Shown here in pieces: positions 17,027 through 25,535 of a DNA stretch of 64,000 bases. The notes under the pieces were generated by a model, which saw nothing but the letters and a program-made list of their open reading frames with translations, searched no databases and was not told the DNA's origin. The DNA is from Leisingera caerulea DSM 24564 (GTDB taxonomy: Bacteria; Pseudomonadota; Alphaproteobacteria; Rhodobacterales; Rhodobacteraceae): positions 921,217 to 985,216 of the forward strand of contig NZ_KI421513.1 of NCBI RefSeq assembly GCF_000473325.1, read 5' to 3'. A program made the translations under genes and the position numbers. Each line of letters starts with the position of its first letter. Position 1 is the first letter of the stretch.

Positions 17027-18742
17027 TTACACCGGCAGGCCGACCACAAAGCGCGCGCCCAGAGGTTCAGAAGTCACATCAGCCTCGGTCGGGCGGATAT
17101 TCTCGGCCCAGATGACACCGCCATGCGCCTCGACGATCTGCTTGGAGATCGCCAGGCCCAGGCCGGAGTTATTACCGAAATGCTCCACCGGGCGCTGCGA
17201 GTAGAAGCGTTTGAAAATCTTGGACAGCGCCTGGTCCGGGATGCCAGGGCCGGTGTCCTCGACCACCACCAGCACCCGGTTGGCGCGGCGGCGCGCCCAG
17301 ACGCGGATTGCGTCGCCCTCCTCGCAGAAGGAGATGGCGTTGGTGATCAGGTTGACGAAGACCTGCGCCAGCCGGGCTTCCAGCCCCTGCAAGCGGATGG
17401 GCTGGGCCGGCAGATCGGTGATATAGTCGATCCCCTTGGCGCGGGCGTCTTCGCCCAGGTACTGGTTCAGATTGCCCAGCATGGCCAGCAGGTCGAAATC
17501 CTCTTCCTCCTCCTTGACCAGCTCGGCGTCGAGCCGCGAGGCGTTGGAAATATCGCTCACCAGACGGTCCAGGCGGCGCACGTCGTGTTCGATCACATCC
17601 ATCAGCTTCTCGCGCTGATCGTCGCGCTTGACCATGCGCAGGGTGCCGACGGCGGACTGCAGGCTGGCCAGGGGGTTCTTGATTTCATGCGCCACATCGG
17701 CAGCGAACTGTTCGTTGCTGTCGATGCGGGAATAAAGCGCCTTGACCATGCCGCGCAAGGCGCGGCTGAGGCGGCCGATCTCATCCGGGCGGGCGGAGAG
17801 GTCGGGAATGCGGATGCGGCCCGGGCTGGACCTGCGGCTGCCGCGGTCGCGGCCCAGTTCAGCGGCCTCGGCCAGATCGGCCAGCGGATTGGCGATTGTG
17901 GAGGCCAGCACCAGGCTGAGGCCGACCGAGACCAGCAGGGCAACGACGAACATCTGCAGCACCCGCTCCTGCTCGCCGCGCACCAGGGCGTCCACTTCGC
18001 CGGTGGGCGATGTCAGTGCAATCACACCGACAGCCTGCCCGTTGTGGAGGATCGGGGTTGCCGCCGAAATCACCCGGCTGCCGCTGGTGTCGACCACGGT
18101 TTCAACCCCGGTGCCGCCATTCATTGCCCTGTCGACCAGCCCGCCCAGCCGCTCTTCCAGCGCCGGGCCGGAGCTGCCTGTGCTGCCGGCAGGCGCAGTG
18201 CTGCCGCCGGCAATACCCCACAGGGCGGACAGCGCATCGCTGATCAGGGTCCGGCTCCTGCCGCTGTCATTCAGCACATTCAGGGCATCGCTGCGGTCGA
18301 TTCCCTTGATGCTGGAAATCAGATTGCCTGTGGTGTCGAAGACAAAAGCCTCGACGCCGCCGCGCAGGCTGAGCCGGGCCAGCGTGTCCTCGGCCCGAAT
18401 GCCATCACCGGCGGCAAAGCTGACCGCGCCTGCGGCAGGCATTTCCGCCTCGAACACATCTGCAGCCAGCATCGCCTCAGAGACCAGCGCACCCGCGCGC
18501 TGCTGCACCAGGCTTTGGCGCGAGGAATTCAGATACAGAATGCCGGTGACCAGAATGATCAGCGCGATCAGGTTGAAGGTAATGATCTTGCGGGTCAGCG
18601 GCGAGCCTTTGAGCGACAGCAGACCGCGGCGCGCGCGTTTGACCTGCATCTCGCGCGTCACGGATTGCTCGGGGGTGACCCAATCCTCCCCCAAGACAAC
18701 ATCGCCGTCCTGCTGGCGTTGCACTATGCTGGTATCGCGCAT
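17027..18742 (-). CDS. chvG: Sensor histidine kinase ChvG (ExoS)
   Basis: 571 aa. Two membrane segments (about 54-71 and 263-283) flank a periplasmic sensor domain of roughly 190 residues, followed by a HAMP linker, the H-box FAADVAHEIKNPLASL with His352, and a HATPase domain with the N box (NLITNAISFCEEG) and GPGIP and NSGLGLAISK motifs. ChvG senses acid and cell-envelope conditions in rhizobia and Agrobacterium and phosphorylates ChvI. It lies 50 bases after chvI and just ahead of hprK, linking the envelope sensor with the regulatory PTS. Confidence 0.93.
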   Translation of the reverse strand: MRDTSIVQRQQDGDVVLGEDWVTPEQSVTREMQVKRARRGLLSLKGSPLTRKIITFNLIALIILVTGILYLNSSRQSLVQQRAGALVSEAMLAADVFEAEMPAAGAVSFAAGDGIRAEDTLARLSLRGGVEAFVFDTTGNLISSIKGIDRSDALNVLNDSGRSRTLISDALSALWGIAGGSTAPAGSTGSSGPALEERLGGLVDRAMNGGTGVETVVDTSGSRVISAATPILHNGQAVGVIALTSPTGEVDALVRGEQERVLQMFVVALLVSVGLSLVLASTIANPLADLAEAAELGRDRGSRRSSPGRIRIPDLSARPDEIGRLSRALRGMVKALYSRIDSNEQFAADVAHEIKNPLASLQSAVGTLRMVKRDDQREKLMDVIEHDVRRLDRLVSDISNASRLDAELVKEEEEDFDLLAMLGNLNQYLGEDARAKGIDYITDLPAQPIRLQGLEARLAQVFVNLITNAISFCEEGDAIRVWARRRANRVLVVVEDTGPGIPDQALSKIFKRFYSQRPVEHFGNNSGLGLAISKQIVEAHGGVIWAENIRPTEADVTSEPLGARFVVGLPV

Positions 18743-18792
18743 GCGCGCCCACTCCTCCGGCCGGGGGCTTTTGCCCCGCTCAAACGTGCCGC

Positions 18793-19497
18793 CTATTCTT
18801 CATTATAACGGTAACCGATTCCATAAAGAGTTTCGATTGCCGCAAATTCCGCATCTGCGCTGCGCATTTTCTTCCGCAGACGCTTGATATGGCTGTCGAT
18901 GGTGCGGTCGTCCACATAAACCTGGTCATCATAGGCCACATCCATCAGCTGGTCGCGGCTTTTGACAAAACCCGGCCGCTGGGCCAGCGCCTGCAGCAGC
19001 AGGAATTCGGTCACGGTCAGCGACACATCCTTGCCCTTCCAGCTGACCGCGTGGCGCAGCGGGTCCATCCGCAGATTGCCCCGTTCCATCACCTTGGTCT
19101 CCGGGCTGCTGGTGCCGGCGGCATCGCTGCTGATCGCCTCCTGGCGGCGCAGTAAGGCCCGGATCCGTTCCACCAGAAGCCGCTGCGAGAAGGGTTTCTT
19201 GACATAATCGTCAGCGCCCATGCGCAAACCCAGCACCTCGTCGATCTCGTCGTCCTTGGAGGTGAGGAAGATCACCGGCATCTGGGTTTTCTGGCGCAGC
19301 CGCTGCAGCAGGTCCATGCCATCCATCCGCGGCATCTTGATGTCCAGCACCGCCATGTCCGGCAGCTTCTTGTTGAACGCATCCAGCGCCGCCTGGCCGT
19401 CGTTATAGGTTTCGACCTCAAAGCCCTCGGCCTCAAGCGTCATGGAAACCGATGTCAGGATGTTCCTGTCATCGTCAACCAAAGCAATCTTTGACAT
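18793..19497 (-). CDS. chvI: Response regulator ChvI, OmpR family
   Basis: 234 aa. The receiver domain has the acidic pair in VDDD (8-10), the phosphorylated Asp52 in [12 protein letters not shown] and Lys in FLTSKDDE. The C-terminal winged helix ends with [19 protein letters not shown] and the last-strand [10 protein letters not shown]. It pairs with ChvG downstream. pckA is divergently placed 344 bases away, an arrangement shared with rhizobia, so the intergenic region is a probable ChvI target. Confidence 0.94.
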   Translation of the reverse strand: MSKIALVDDDRNILTSVSMTLEAEGFEVETYNDGQAALDAFNKKLPDMAVLDIKMPRMDGMDLLQRLRQKTQMPVIFLTSKDDEIDEVLGLRMGADDYVKKPFSQRLLVERIRALLRRQEAISSDAAGTSSPETKVMERGNLRMDPLRHAVSWKGKDVSLTVTEFLLLQALAQRPGFVKSRDQLMDVAYDDQVYVDDRTIDSHIKRLRKKMRSADAEFAAIETLYGIGYRYNEE

Positions 19498-19841
19498 TGG
19501 AATTGCCCCTAATCTGCTCTGTTCTCTGTTTTGTTTTAGCCACTTTCATCGCCGTTCTGATGCGCCGAATCAATCCCATTTGGGGAATCGCCGCGATCTT
19601 TGGGCTCCATTGGGGCAAAAATACCTTAGCGTCTGCTGAACAAGCGGGCGCTTTTCCCCATTGCAAATAATGGTTGCGCTAAACATCGCCTTGGTGGCGC
19701 TAACTAGGGGAGGCCGGCCTGTTCACCGCCCAAAACGCCATGCTAAGACCCCGCCACCGGCAGCGATGCCGTTTTCTATTGCCCCAATGGCGCAGCCGCG
19801 CAGCCTGCGTGCCGCCCGCGCCGCCACAGGAGAAAAAACGC
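19498..19841. promoter_or_regulatory. Divergent chvI-pckA regulatory region
   Basis: 344 bases without a gene. Two direct repeats of GCGCTAA at 19676-19682 and 19697-19703 start exactly 21 bases apart, two helical turns, on the pckA side. A third relative in inverse orientation, TTAGCG, is at 19626-19631. This is the pattern expected for an OmpR-type dimer-of-dimers site. I found no convincing -35/-10 pair. AGGAG at 19827-19831 is the pckA binding site. Confidence 0.45.
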
Positions 19842-21440
19842 ATGACATCTGGACGGGTTAACCCGCAATTCCGCCTCGAAGATCAGGGCATCGAGGGTCT
19901 GGGAAATGTCTATTACAACTTCATGGAGCCGGCGCTGATCGAAGCCGCGCTGAAGCGCGGCGAAGGCACGCTGGGCAATGGCGGCGCCTTCCTCGTGACC
20001 ACCGGCAAATTCACCGGCCGCTCGCCCAAGGACAAACATGTCGTGAAAACCGACAGCGTCCGCGACACCATCTGGTGGGATAACAATGCCGCGATGAGCC
20101 CCGAGGGCTTTGACGCACTGTACGCCGACATGCTGGAGCACATGAAGGGCAAGGACTACTATGTCCAGGACCTGGTGGGCGGTGCCGACCCGGCGCATGC
20201 GATCAACGTCCGCATGGTGACCGAACTGGCCTGGCACAACCTGTTTATCCGCACCATGCTGCGCCGCCCGGACCGCGAAGACTTGGATGATTTCATCGCC
20301 GACTTCACCGTTATCAACTGCCCGAGCTTCCAGGCTGATCCCAAGCGGCACGACTGCCGTTCTGAGACCATCATCGCGATGAACTTCGACCGCAAAATGA
20401 TCCTGATCGGCGGCACCGAGTACGCGGGTGAGAACAAGAAATCGGTGTTCACCCTGCTGAACTACCTGCTGCCGGAAAAAGGCATCATGCCGATGCACTG
20501 CTCCGCCAACCACGCCAAGGGCAATCCGGTCGACACTGCCGTGTTCTTCGGCCTCTCCGGGACCGGCAAGACCACCCTGTCCGCCGACCCCGACCGCGTG
20601 CTGATCGGCGATGACGAGCATGGCTGGGCCGACAACGGCACCTTCAACTTTGAAGGCGGCTGCTATGCCAAGACCATCAACCTGAACCCCGAGGCAGAGC
20701 CGGAAATCTATGCGACCACCTCCAAATTCGGCACCGTGATCGAAAACATGGTGTTTGACGAGGAAACCAAGGAGCTGGATTTCAACGACGACAGCCTGAC
20801 CGCCAACATGCGCTGCGCCTACCCGCTGCATTACATCTCCAATGCATCGGAAAGCGCCCGCGGCGGCCACCCGAAGAACATCATCATGCTGACCTGTGAT
20901 GCGTTCGGCGTGCTGCCTCCGATCTCGCGGCTGACACCGGCGCAGGCGATGTATCACTTCCTGTCGGGCTTCACCTCCAAGGTGGCCGGAACCGAGCGCG
21001 GCGTGACCGAGCCGGAGCCGACCTTCTCCACCTGCTTTGGCGCGCCCTTCATGCCGCGCCGCCCCGAGGTCTACGGCAACCTGCTGCGCGAAAAGATCGC
21101 CCAGCACGGCGCGACCTGCTGGCTGGTGAACACCGGCTGGACCGGCGGCGCCTACGGCGTTGGCAGCCGGATGCCGATCAAGGCCACCCGCGCGCTGCTG
21201 ACCGCTGCGCTGGACGGCTCGCTGGCTGAAGCCGAGTTCCGCAAAGACGGCAACTTCGGCTTTGACGTGCCGGTCACCGTGCCGGGCGTGCCGGAAGTGC
21301 TGCTGGACCCGCGCCGCACCTGGGATGATCAGGAGGCCTATGACCGTCAGGCGGCCAAGCTGGTGCAGATGTTCTCTGACAACTTCGAGCAGTATCTGCC
21401 GTTCATCGACGAGGACGTGAAGGCCGCAGCCATCGGCTGA
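19842..21440 (+). CDS. pckA: Phosphoenolpyruvate carboxykinase (ATP)
   Basis: 532 aa. It converts oxaloacetate and ATP to phosphoenolpyruvate, the entry step of gluconeogenesis. The kinase P-loop [16 protein letters not shown] is near residues 230-245, LIGDDEHGW follows, and the segment [16 protein letters not shown] lies upstream, all as in the ATP-dependent family. ATG 19842 with AGGAG 10 bases upstream is preferred over the in-frame start at 19740. Regulation by ChvI is likely from the divergent layout. A clear terminator follows. Confidence 0.97.
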   Translation: MTSGRVNPQFRLEDQGIEGLGNVYYNFMEPALIEAALKRGEGTLGNGGAFLVTTGKFTGRSPKDKHVVKTDSVRDTIWWDNNAAMSPEGFDALYADMLEHMKGKDYYVQDLVGGADPAHAINVRMVTELAWHNLFIRTMLRRPDREDLDDFIADFTVINCPSFQADPKRHDCRSETIIAMNFDRKMILIGGTEYAGENKKSVFTLLNYLLPEKGIMPMHCSANHAKGNPVDTAVFFGLSGTGKTTLSADPDRVLIGDDEHGWADNGTFNFEGGCYAKTINLNPEAEPEIYATTSKFGTVIENMVFDEETKELDFNDDSLTANMRCAYPLHYISNASESARGGHPKNIIMLTCDAFGVLPPISRLTPAQAMYHFLSGFTSKVAGTERGVTEPEPTFSTCFGAPFMPRRPEVYGNLLREKIAQHGATCWLVNTGWTGGAYGVGSRMPIKATRALLTAALDGSLAEAEFRKDGNFGFDVPVTVPGVPEVLLDPRRTWDDQEAYDRQAAKLVQMFSDNFEQYLPFIDEDVKAAAIG

Positions 21441-21463
21441 TGCCTTCGAATTCCTCTGAGGAA

Positions 21464-21495
21464 AGAAAACCCCGGCCTCTGTGCTGGGGTTTTTC
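21464..21495 (+). terminator. Rho-independent terminator after pckA
   Basis: AACCCCGGC and GCTGGGGTT pair over 9 positions (one G-T) around CTCTGT, followed by TTTC. It stands 27 bases past the pckA stop. Confidence 0.85.
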
Positions 21496-21612
21496 ACTTC
21501 AGGAAACTTATTTTCCAGTAAACACTTCCTTAACCCTTCCGGCGCAAACCTTCCGCAAGCGCAGATTTGCGGCTGTTTTACAGATTTTCGCGCCGCAGCC
21601 AGGGAGGGCAGA

Positions 21613-22290
21613 ATGGATAAAGAGGCTTTGACCGTTTTCAACAGCATCTTCAGCACCGGCAGCGCATTTGTGTACCGTTGTGCAAATGACGAGAACTTCA
21701 CCATGAAATTCATGGCGGGACAGGTTGAAAAACTCTGCGGCTGCCCGAAATCGGATATTCTTGGGAACGCGAAGGTGTCCTACGCCGGCCTGACCCATGC
21801 AGATGACATCGACCGCGTCTTTGCCGATGTGGACGCAGCCATTGAAGCGAAAGCGAACTGGGATGTCGCCTACCGGCTCAGCCAGCCCGACGGCTCCGAA
21901 GCCTGGGTGCGCGAGCGCGGTAATGCGGTTTATGACGACAACGGCGAAATGGTCTACCTGGAGGGGCTGGTGGTGGATGCTTCGGCCGAGGTCAATCTGC
22001 GCAAGGAACTGCAAGAGACCTTGAACCGCACCGAAGAGGCCAATGCCGAGATCATTGATCTGGCGGAAAACATCCTGCGGTCTGTGCAGAAACTGTCCAT
22101 CCTGGCAATCAACGCCGGGATCGAGGCCGCGCGGGCGGGAAAGGCGGGCCTGGGCTTTGCCTATCTTGCCCGGGAGATCAAGGCGCTAGCGGATGAGAAC
22201 AACCGCTGGGCCAGCCGCATCACGGATACGATGGCACAGCGCAAGCGCGATGAGGCCCGGGAGGCAGCCGGCCAGGCAAAGGCCGGTTAG
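21613..22290 (+). CDS. Cytosolic PAS protein with truncated chemoreceptor-type signalling tip
   Basis: 225 aa. Residues about 15-125 form a PAS fold of the PAS_3 type (LTHADDIDRVFADV, YRLSQPDGSEAWVRERG, VYLEGLVVDAS). A coiled-coil linker (125-155) leads to LSILAINAGIEAARAGKAGLGFAYLAREIKALADEN cut here into parts: NAGIEAARAG at 167-176 and FAYLAREIKALA at 182-193 match the hairpin tip by which methyl-accepting proteins contact CheA and CheW. No membrane segment, HAMP or methylation helices are present, so it is far shorter than a normal receptor. ATG 21613 is preceded by GGGAGGGC. It could be a soluble adaptor that senses a ligand and docks on chemotaxis arrays. Confidence 0.75.
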   Translation: MDKEALTVFNSIFSTGSAFVYRCANDENFTMKFMAGQVEKLCGCPKSDILGNAKVSYAGLTHADDIDRVFADVDAAIEAKANWDVAYRLSQPDGSEAWVRERGNAVYDDNGEMVYLEGLVVDASAEVNLRKELQETLNRTEEANAEIIDLAENILRSVQKLSILAINAGIEAARAGKAGLGFAYLAREIKALADENNRWASRITDTMAQRKRDEAREAAGQAKAG

Positions 22291-23642
22291 CGGGCCACCG
22301 ATCCAGTGACCATATCCCGCACCTTGAGCGCATAGCGGTCAGTCATTCCGGAGACGAAATCGGCCAGCGAATGCATCGCGGAGTATGCGTCCTCAACTCC
22401 GCGCAGGTCCAGATCCACGGCACGGATCAGCTTGGCCCAATAGCCATGCCGCGCCTTCAGTTCGTCAGCGTCCCAGCCGCACGCGCCCAGATCGTCGTAA
22501 AGGCCGTGGAAATGGTCCAGCACCGAATGGAGGACCTGGCGCCCGGTGATCTCCAGCTCGGTCTTGCGGCGGGCGACAAAGATCCGCTGCTCTGACAGCT
22601 CTTTCAGGCGGGCAAAGGCCTGCGCCTTGGAGGAGACTTCCATCAGCCCGTCGTTAAACTCGCCCATCATGATGGCGTCGTAGTTCTCCACAAACGCCGT
22701 CACGGCGGCGTCGATCGACTGGCCGATGGCAAAGGCGCGCAGAAGCCCGATACGGTCGCGCATCGGCAGGCCGCGGTCCTCGTTCGGCTTCCCGACGATC
22801 CCTTCCAGCGCCTCGGCCACCTCGGCACGGTAAAGGTCGCCCATACTGGCCGCATCCTCGATATCCAGGATGCGGTAGCAGATGTCATCCGCTGCCTCGA
22901 CCAGAAAGGCCAGCGGGTGCCGCCGCCGCCAGCCGCCCGGCTCGGCCGGCAGGCCCAGGGCATCGGCGGTCTCCTCAAACAGCTCCGCGTCCGACTGGAA
23001 AACGCCGAACTTCTTCAGGCCGACATAGGGCGCCTTGCCGGCGCCCGCCGCCTCATCCCGCACCAGGCGGGTGCAGGGATACTTCATGAACGCGCCCAGC
23101 GTCGCATAGCTGAGCCGCAGCCCGCCCTGCTGCTGGGCGTATTCCAAGCGCCCGACGATGCGGAAGCCCTGCGCGTTGCCCTCGAAATGCTCGAACTCGG
23201 CGCGCAGGTGCTGCGGCACTTGCGCCGCGATGCCGCGGCCGGACCGGAACTTCGCTGCGAACCAGCCGCCGATGCTGTCTTCGCCGGAGTGGCCAAACGG
23301 CGGGTTGCCGATGTCATGCACCAGGCAGGCGGCCTCTGCATGGCCTGCCAGCCGTGCCACCTGATCCGCCTGCAGGCTGCCGCGCTCCACCAGGGCAGCC
23401 CCTACGCCCGCGCCCAGCGAGCGGCCCACGCTGGCGGTTTCCATACTGTGGATCATCCGGTGGTGCACGTGGTCATGGTCATGCAGCGGATGCACCTGCG
23501 TCTTCTGTGCCAAACGCCGGAACGGCTCCGAAAACAGAATCCGGTCGTAATCCTGCAGGTAGGCCGGGCGTCCCGGTTTCTCGCCATACTCCGGCCGGCA
23601 CAGCCGCCCGGGGTTCAGCAGCCTGTTCCACTCCATCGCCAT
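22287..23642 (-). CDS. dgt: Deoxyguanosinetriphosphate triphosphohydrolase-like protein (HD superfamily)
   Basis: 451 aa. HD-domain hydrolase that releases triphosphate from dGTP or other dNTPs. Metal ligands are visible as His in HHRMIHSMETA, the HD pair in CLVHDIGNPPFGHSGED, and the later Asp in AADDICYRILDIED. The start RPEYGEKPGRPAYLQDYDRILFS and RRLAQKTQV are family hallmarks. AAAGGAG precedes ATG 23642. Its stop overlaps that of the PAS gene on the other strand by 3 bases. The exact nucleotide preference cannot be read from sequence. Confidence 0.88.
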   Translation of the reverse strand: MAMEWNRLLNPGRLCRPEYGEKPGRPAYLQDYDRILFSEPFRRLAQKTQVHPLHDHDHVHHRMIHSMETASVGRSLGAGVGAALVERGSLQADQVARLAGHAEAACLVHDIGNPPFGHSGEDSIGGWFAAKFRSGRGIAAQVPQHLRAEFEHFEGNAQGFRIVGRLEYAQQQGGLRLSYATLGAFMKYPCTRLVRDEAAGAGKAPYVGLKKFGVFQSDAELFEETADALGLPAEPGGWRRRHPLAFLVEAADDICYRILDIEDAASMGDLYRAEVAEALEGIVGKPNEDRGLPMRDRIGLLRAFAIGQSIDAAVTAFVENYDAIMMGEFNDGLMEVSSKAQAFARLKELSEQRIFVARRKTELEITGRQVLHSVLDHFHGLYDDLGACGWDADELKARHGYWAKLIRAVDLDLRGVEDAYSAMHSLADFVSGMTDRYALKVRDMVTGSVAR

Positions 23643-23705
23643 GTGCCTGCTCCTTTGCCTGTTTGAGGGCGGTTAAAAGGGAGACAGCTAGGAAATGCAA
23701 ACGCT

Positions 23706-24602
23706 TCAGCGCGGCGCGATCCCGGCGGGCTCCAGCTTGTGTTCGGGCTCCACGTGAATCACCGGCTGCACGTCAGGAATGGCGGCGCGCAGGGCGGCCT
23801 CGACCCGGTCGCAGATGTCATGGGCAGCGCGCACCGTCATGGCGCCGTCGACCACCATGTGGAACTCGACAAACAACGCACGTCCGGCGCGGCGGGTTTT
23901 GAGGCCGTGCACCTGCATCGCGCCATTTGCCGAGGCATGCAGTATCTCCTCGATCCGGGCGCGTTCCTCCGCCGGGGCGGCGGTGTCCATCAGGCCGCCG
24001 ACGGAAGCGGCAATCACCAGCCAGCCCTCGCGCAGGATGTTGACGCCGACCAGCAGCGCCAGAAGCGGGTCGAGCACGGTCCAGCCTGTTGCCAGGGCCA
24101 GCCCCAGGCCGGCCAGAACCCCGGCGGAGGTCCAGACGTCGCTCATCAAGTGGCGGCCGCCTGCGGACAGCGCCGGGGATTTCAGGCGTGCGCCCGCCAG
24201 CAGCAGCATCCGCGCCCAAGCAAGATTCACCAGCATCGCCAGCGCGTTCACCACCATGCCGGCAGCACCCCAGTCGGCGGCGGCCGGGCGGGCCAGTGCG
24301 CTGATCGCCTCATGCAGGATCACCAGGGCGGCAATCACGATCAGGATGCCCTCGATCACCGCCGAGAAGTATTCGGCCTTGTGGTGGCCATAGGGATGGT
24401 CCGCGTCCGGGGGCCGCTGGGCATAGCGCACTGCAACCCAGGCCATCACCGCGCCGCCGATGTTGACCAGCGATTCCAGCGCGTCAGACAAGAGCGCCAC
24501 GGAGCCGGTCATCATCCAGGCGGCGACCTTCAGCGCCATCACGGCCAGCGCGATCAGGATGGAGCCGGTTGCCAGCTGTTCTGCGCTGAGCCGTTGATGC
24601 AT
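23706..24602 (-). CDS. Cation diffusion facilitator family transporter
   Basis: 298 aa with six predicted helices and a cytosolic C-terminal domain of about 85 residues (from EERARIEEIL), the CDF plan for exporting divalent metals against protons. TM2 carries LLSDALESLVN and TM5 GRHLMSDVWTS, so the TM5 His and Asp metal ligands are present. The TM2 site reads D-A-L-E-S, which differs from the DxxxD of FieF, so the metal cannot be named. The C-terminal domain includes VEFHMVVDG. It lies 63 bases past dgt and 20 bases past the TSUP gene. Confidence 0.88.
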   Translation of the reverse strand: MHQRLSAEQLATGSILIALAVMALKVAAWMMTGSVALLSDALESLVNIGGAVMAWVAVRYAQRPPDADHPYGHHKAEYFSAVIEGILIVIAALVILHEAISALARPAAADWGAAGMVVNALAMLVNLAWARMLLLAGARLKSPALSAGGRHLMSDVWTSAGVLAGLGLALATGWTVLDPLLALLVGVNILREGWLVIAASVGGLMDTAAPAEERARIEEILHASANGAMQVHGLKTRRAGRALFVEFHMVVDGAMTVRAAHDICDRVEAALRAAIPDVQPVIHVEPEHKLEPAGIAPR

Positions 24603-24622
24603 GGCGCCCCTGCCCCTCCCCG

Positions 24623-25390
24623 CTATATCAGCACGCCGCGGCGCAGCAGGTTCAGCCCAGCAATAAGCAGAACCACCAGCGTGGCGCGGCGGAACAGCAC
24701 CTGGTCGATCCGGTCATGCAGAAGCCCGCCGATCCACATGCCCGCCACCGCCGGCAGGATCAGCAACAGCGAGAACGGCGCGGTTTCAGTCCGGATCACG
24801 CCAGAGCCGACATGCGCCACCAGCAGCGCCACAGCGCCAAGGCCGTAGATCACCCCCTGCACCCGGATCTGCTCTGTCTTTTCAGTGTTCAAGGCAGTCA
24901 GGTAGGCCACGGTCGGCGGGCCCCAGACACCGGACACGCCGCCGATCAGGCCCGCAATGCCGCCCACCATCGCCTCGCTGCGGCGGGTCGGATTGGTGAT
25001 TGAGAACGTCTTTCCCATCAGCTGGATGCAGGCAAAGACCGTGACCGGCAGACCGATCACCAGCAGCAGCGCCTGCTGCGGCAGCAGCCGCACGGACTGG
25101 GCGCTGAGCAGCAGGCAGACCAGGCCGATCAGCAGAAACACCCGGAACTTGCGGATCGAGGCGAAGGCCGCCGCAGGCCCCTGGCGCAGCGCCTGCATGC
25201 CGTTGGTGACCAGGGTCGGCAGAATCAAACCAGCCAGCGCCAGGTCCGGCGCCAGAAACATGCTGAGGCCGGAGATGAAGATCATCGGCATGGCAAAGCC
25301 CACCAGGCCCTTGACCGTGCCGGCCAGCAGCGCGATGCCAAAAGCCGCTGTCAGCTCTGCCGGGGAGAGAAACGAAAACAGTGCCGTCAT
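24623..25390 (-). CDS. TauE/SafE (TSUP) family membrane permease
   Basis: 255 aa, about seven or eight helices. The repeat-like glycine-rich stretches LLAGTVKGLVGFAMPMIFISGL near the N-terminus and GGIAGLIGGVSGVWGPPTVAYL in the middle are the two signature halves of the sulfite exporter TauE/SafE family, members of which move sulfoacetate, sulfite or other organic anions. Substrate is unknown. It reads toward the CDF gene and is divergent from mcd. Confidence 0.85.
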   Translation of the reverse strand: MTALFSFLSPAELTAAFGIALLAGTVKGLVGFAMPMIFISGLSMFLAPDLALAGLILPTLVTNGMQALRQGPAAAFASIRKFRVFLLIGLVCLLLSAQSVRLLPQQALLLVIGLPVTVFACIQLMGKTFSITNPTRRSEAMVGGIAGLIGGVSGVWGPPTVAYLTALNTEKTEQIRVQGVIYGLGAVALLVAHVGSGVIRTETAPFSLLLILPAVAGMWIGGLLHDRIDQVLFRRATLVVLLIAGLNLLRRGVLI

Positions 25391-25535
25391 ACCTCCGCTC
25401 TACCACATCCGCAGCGTGCTGCACGGGCAAAATCAACACGCAATATTTGATCCAAACGACGCACCCGTGAGTATTTTTGTTGCGCTGCACCTGCAAAATG
25501 ATTTACCACCGGGCGACCGAAGAAGGATCTGATTC

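Noticed and set aside
16355..18808. 817-codon plus-strand frame opposite hprK and chvG
   Set aside because: Same shadow effect; it spans several well supported genes on the minus strand and lacks any recognisable motif.
19776..21713. 645-codon minus-strand frame opposite pckA
   Set aside because: pckA has all family motifs and a good ribosome binding site. The opposite frame runs through the pckA terminator and has no start signal.
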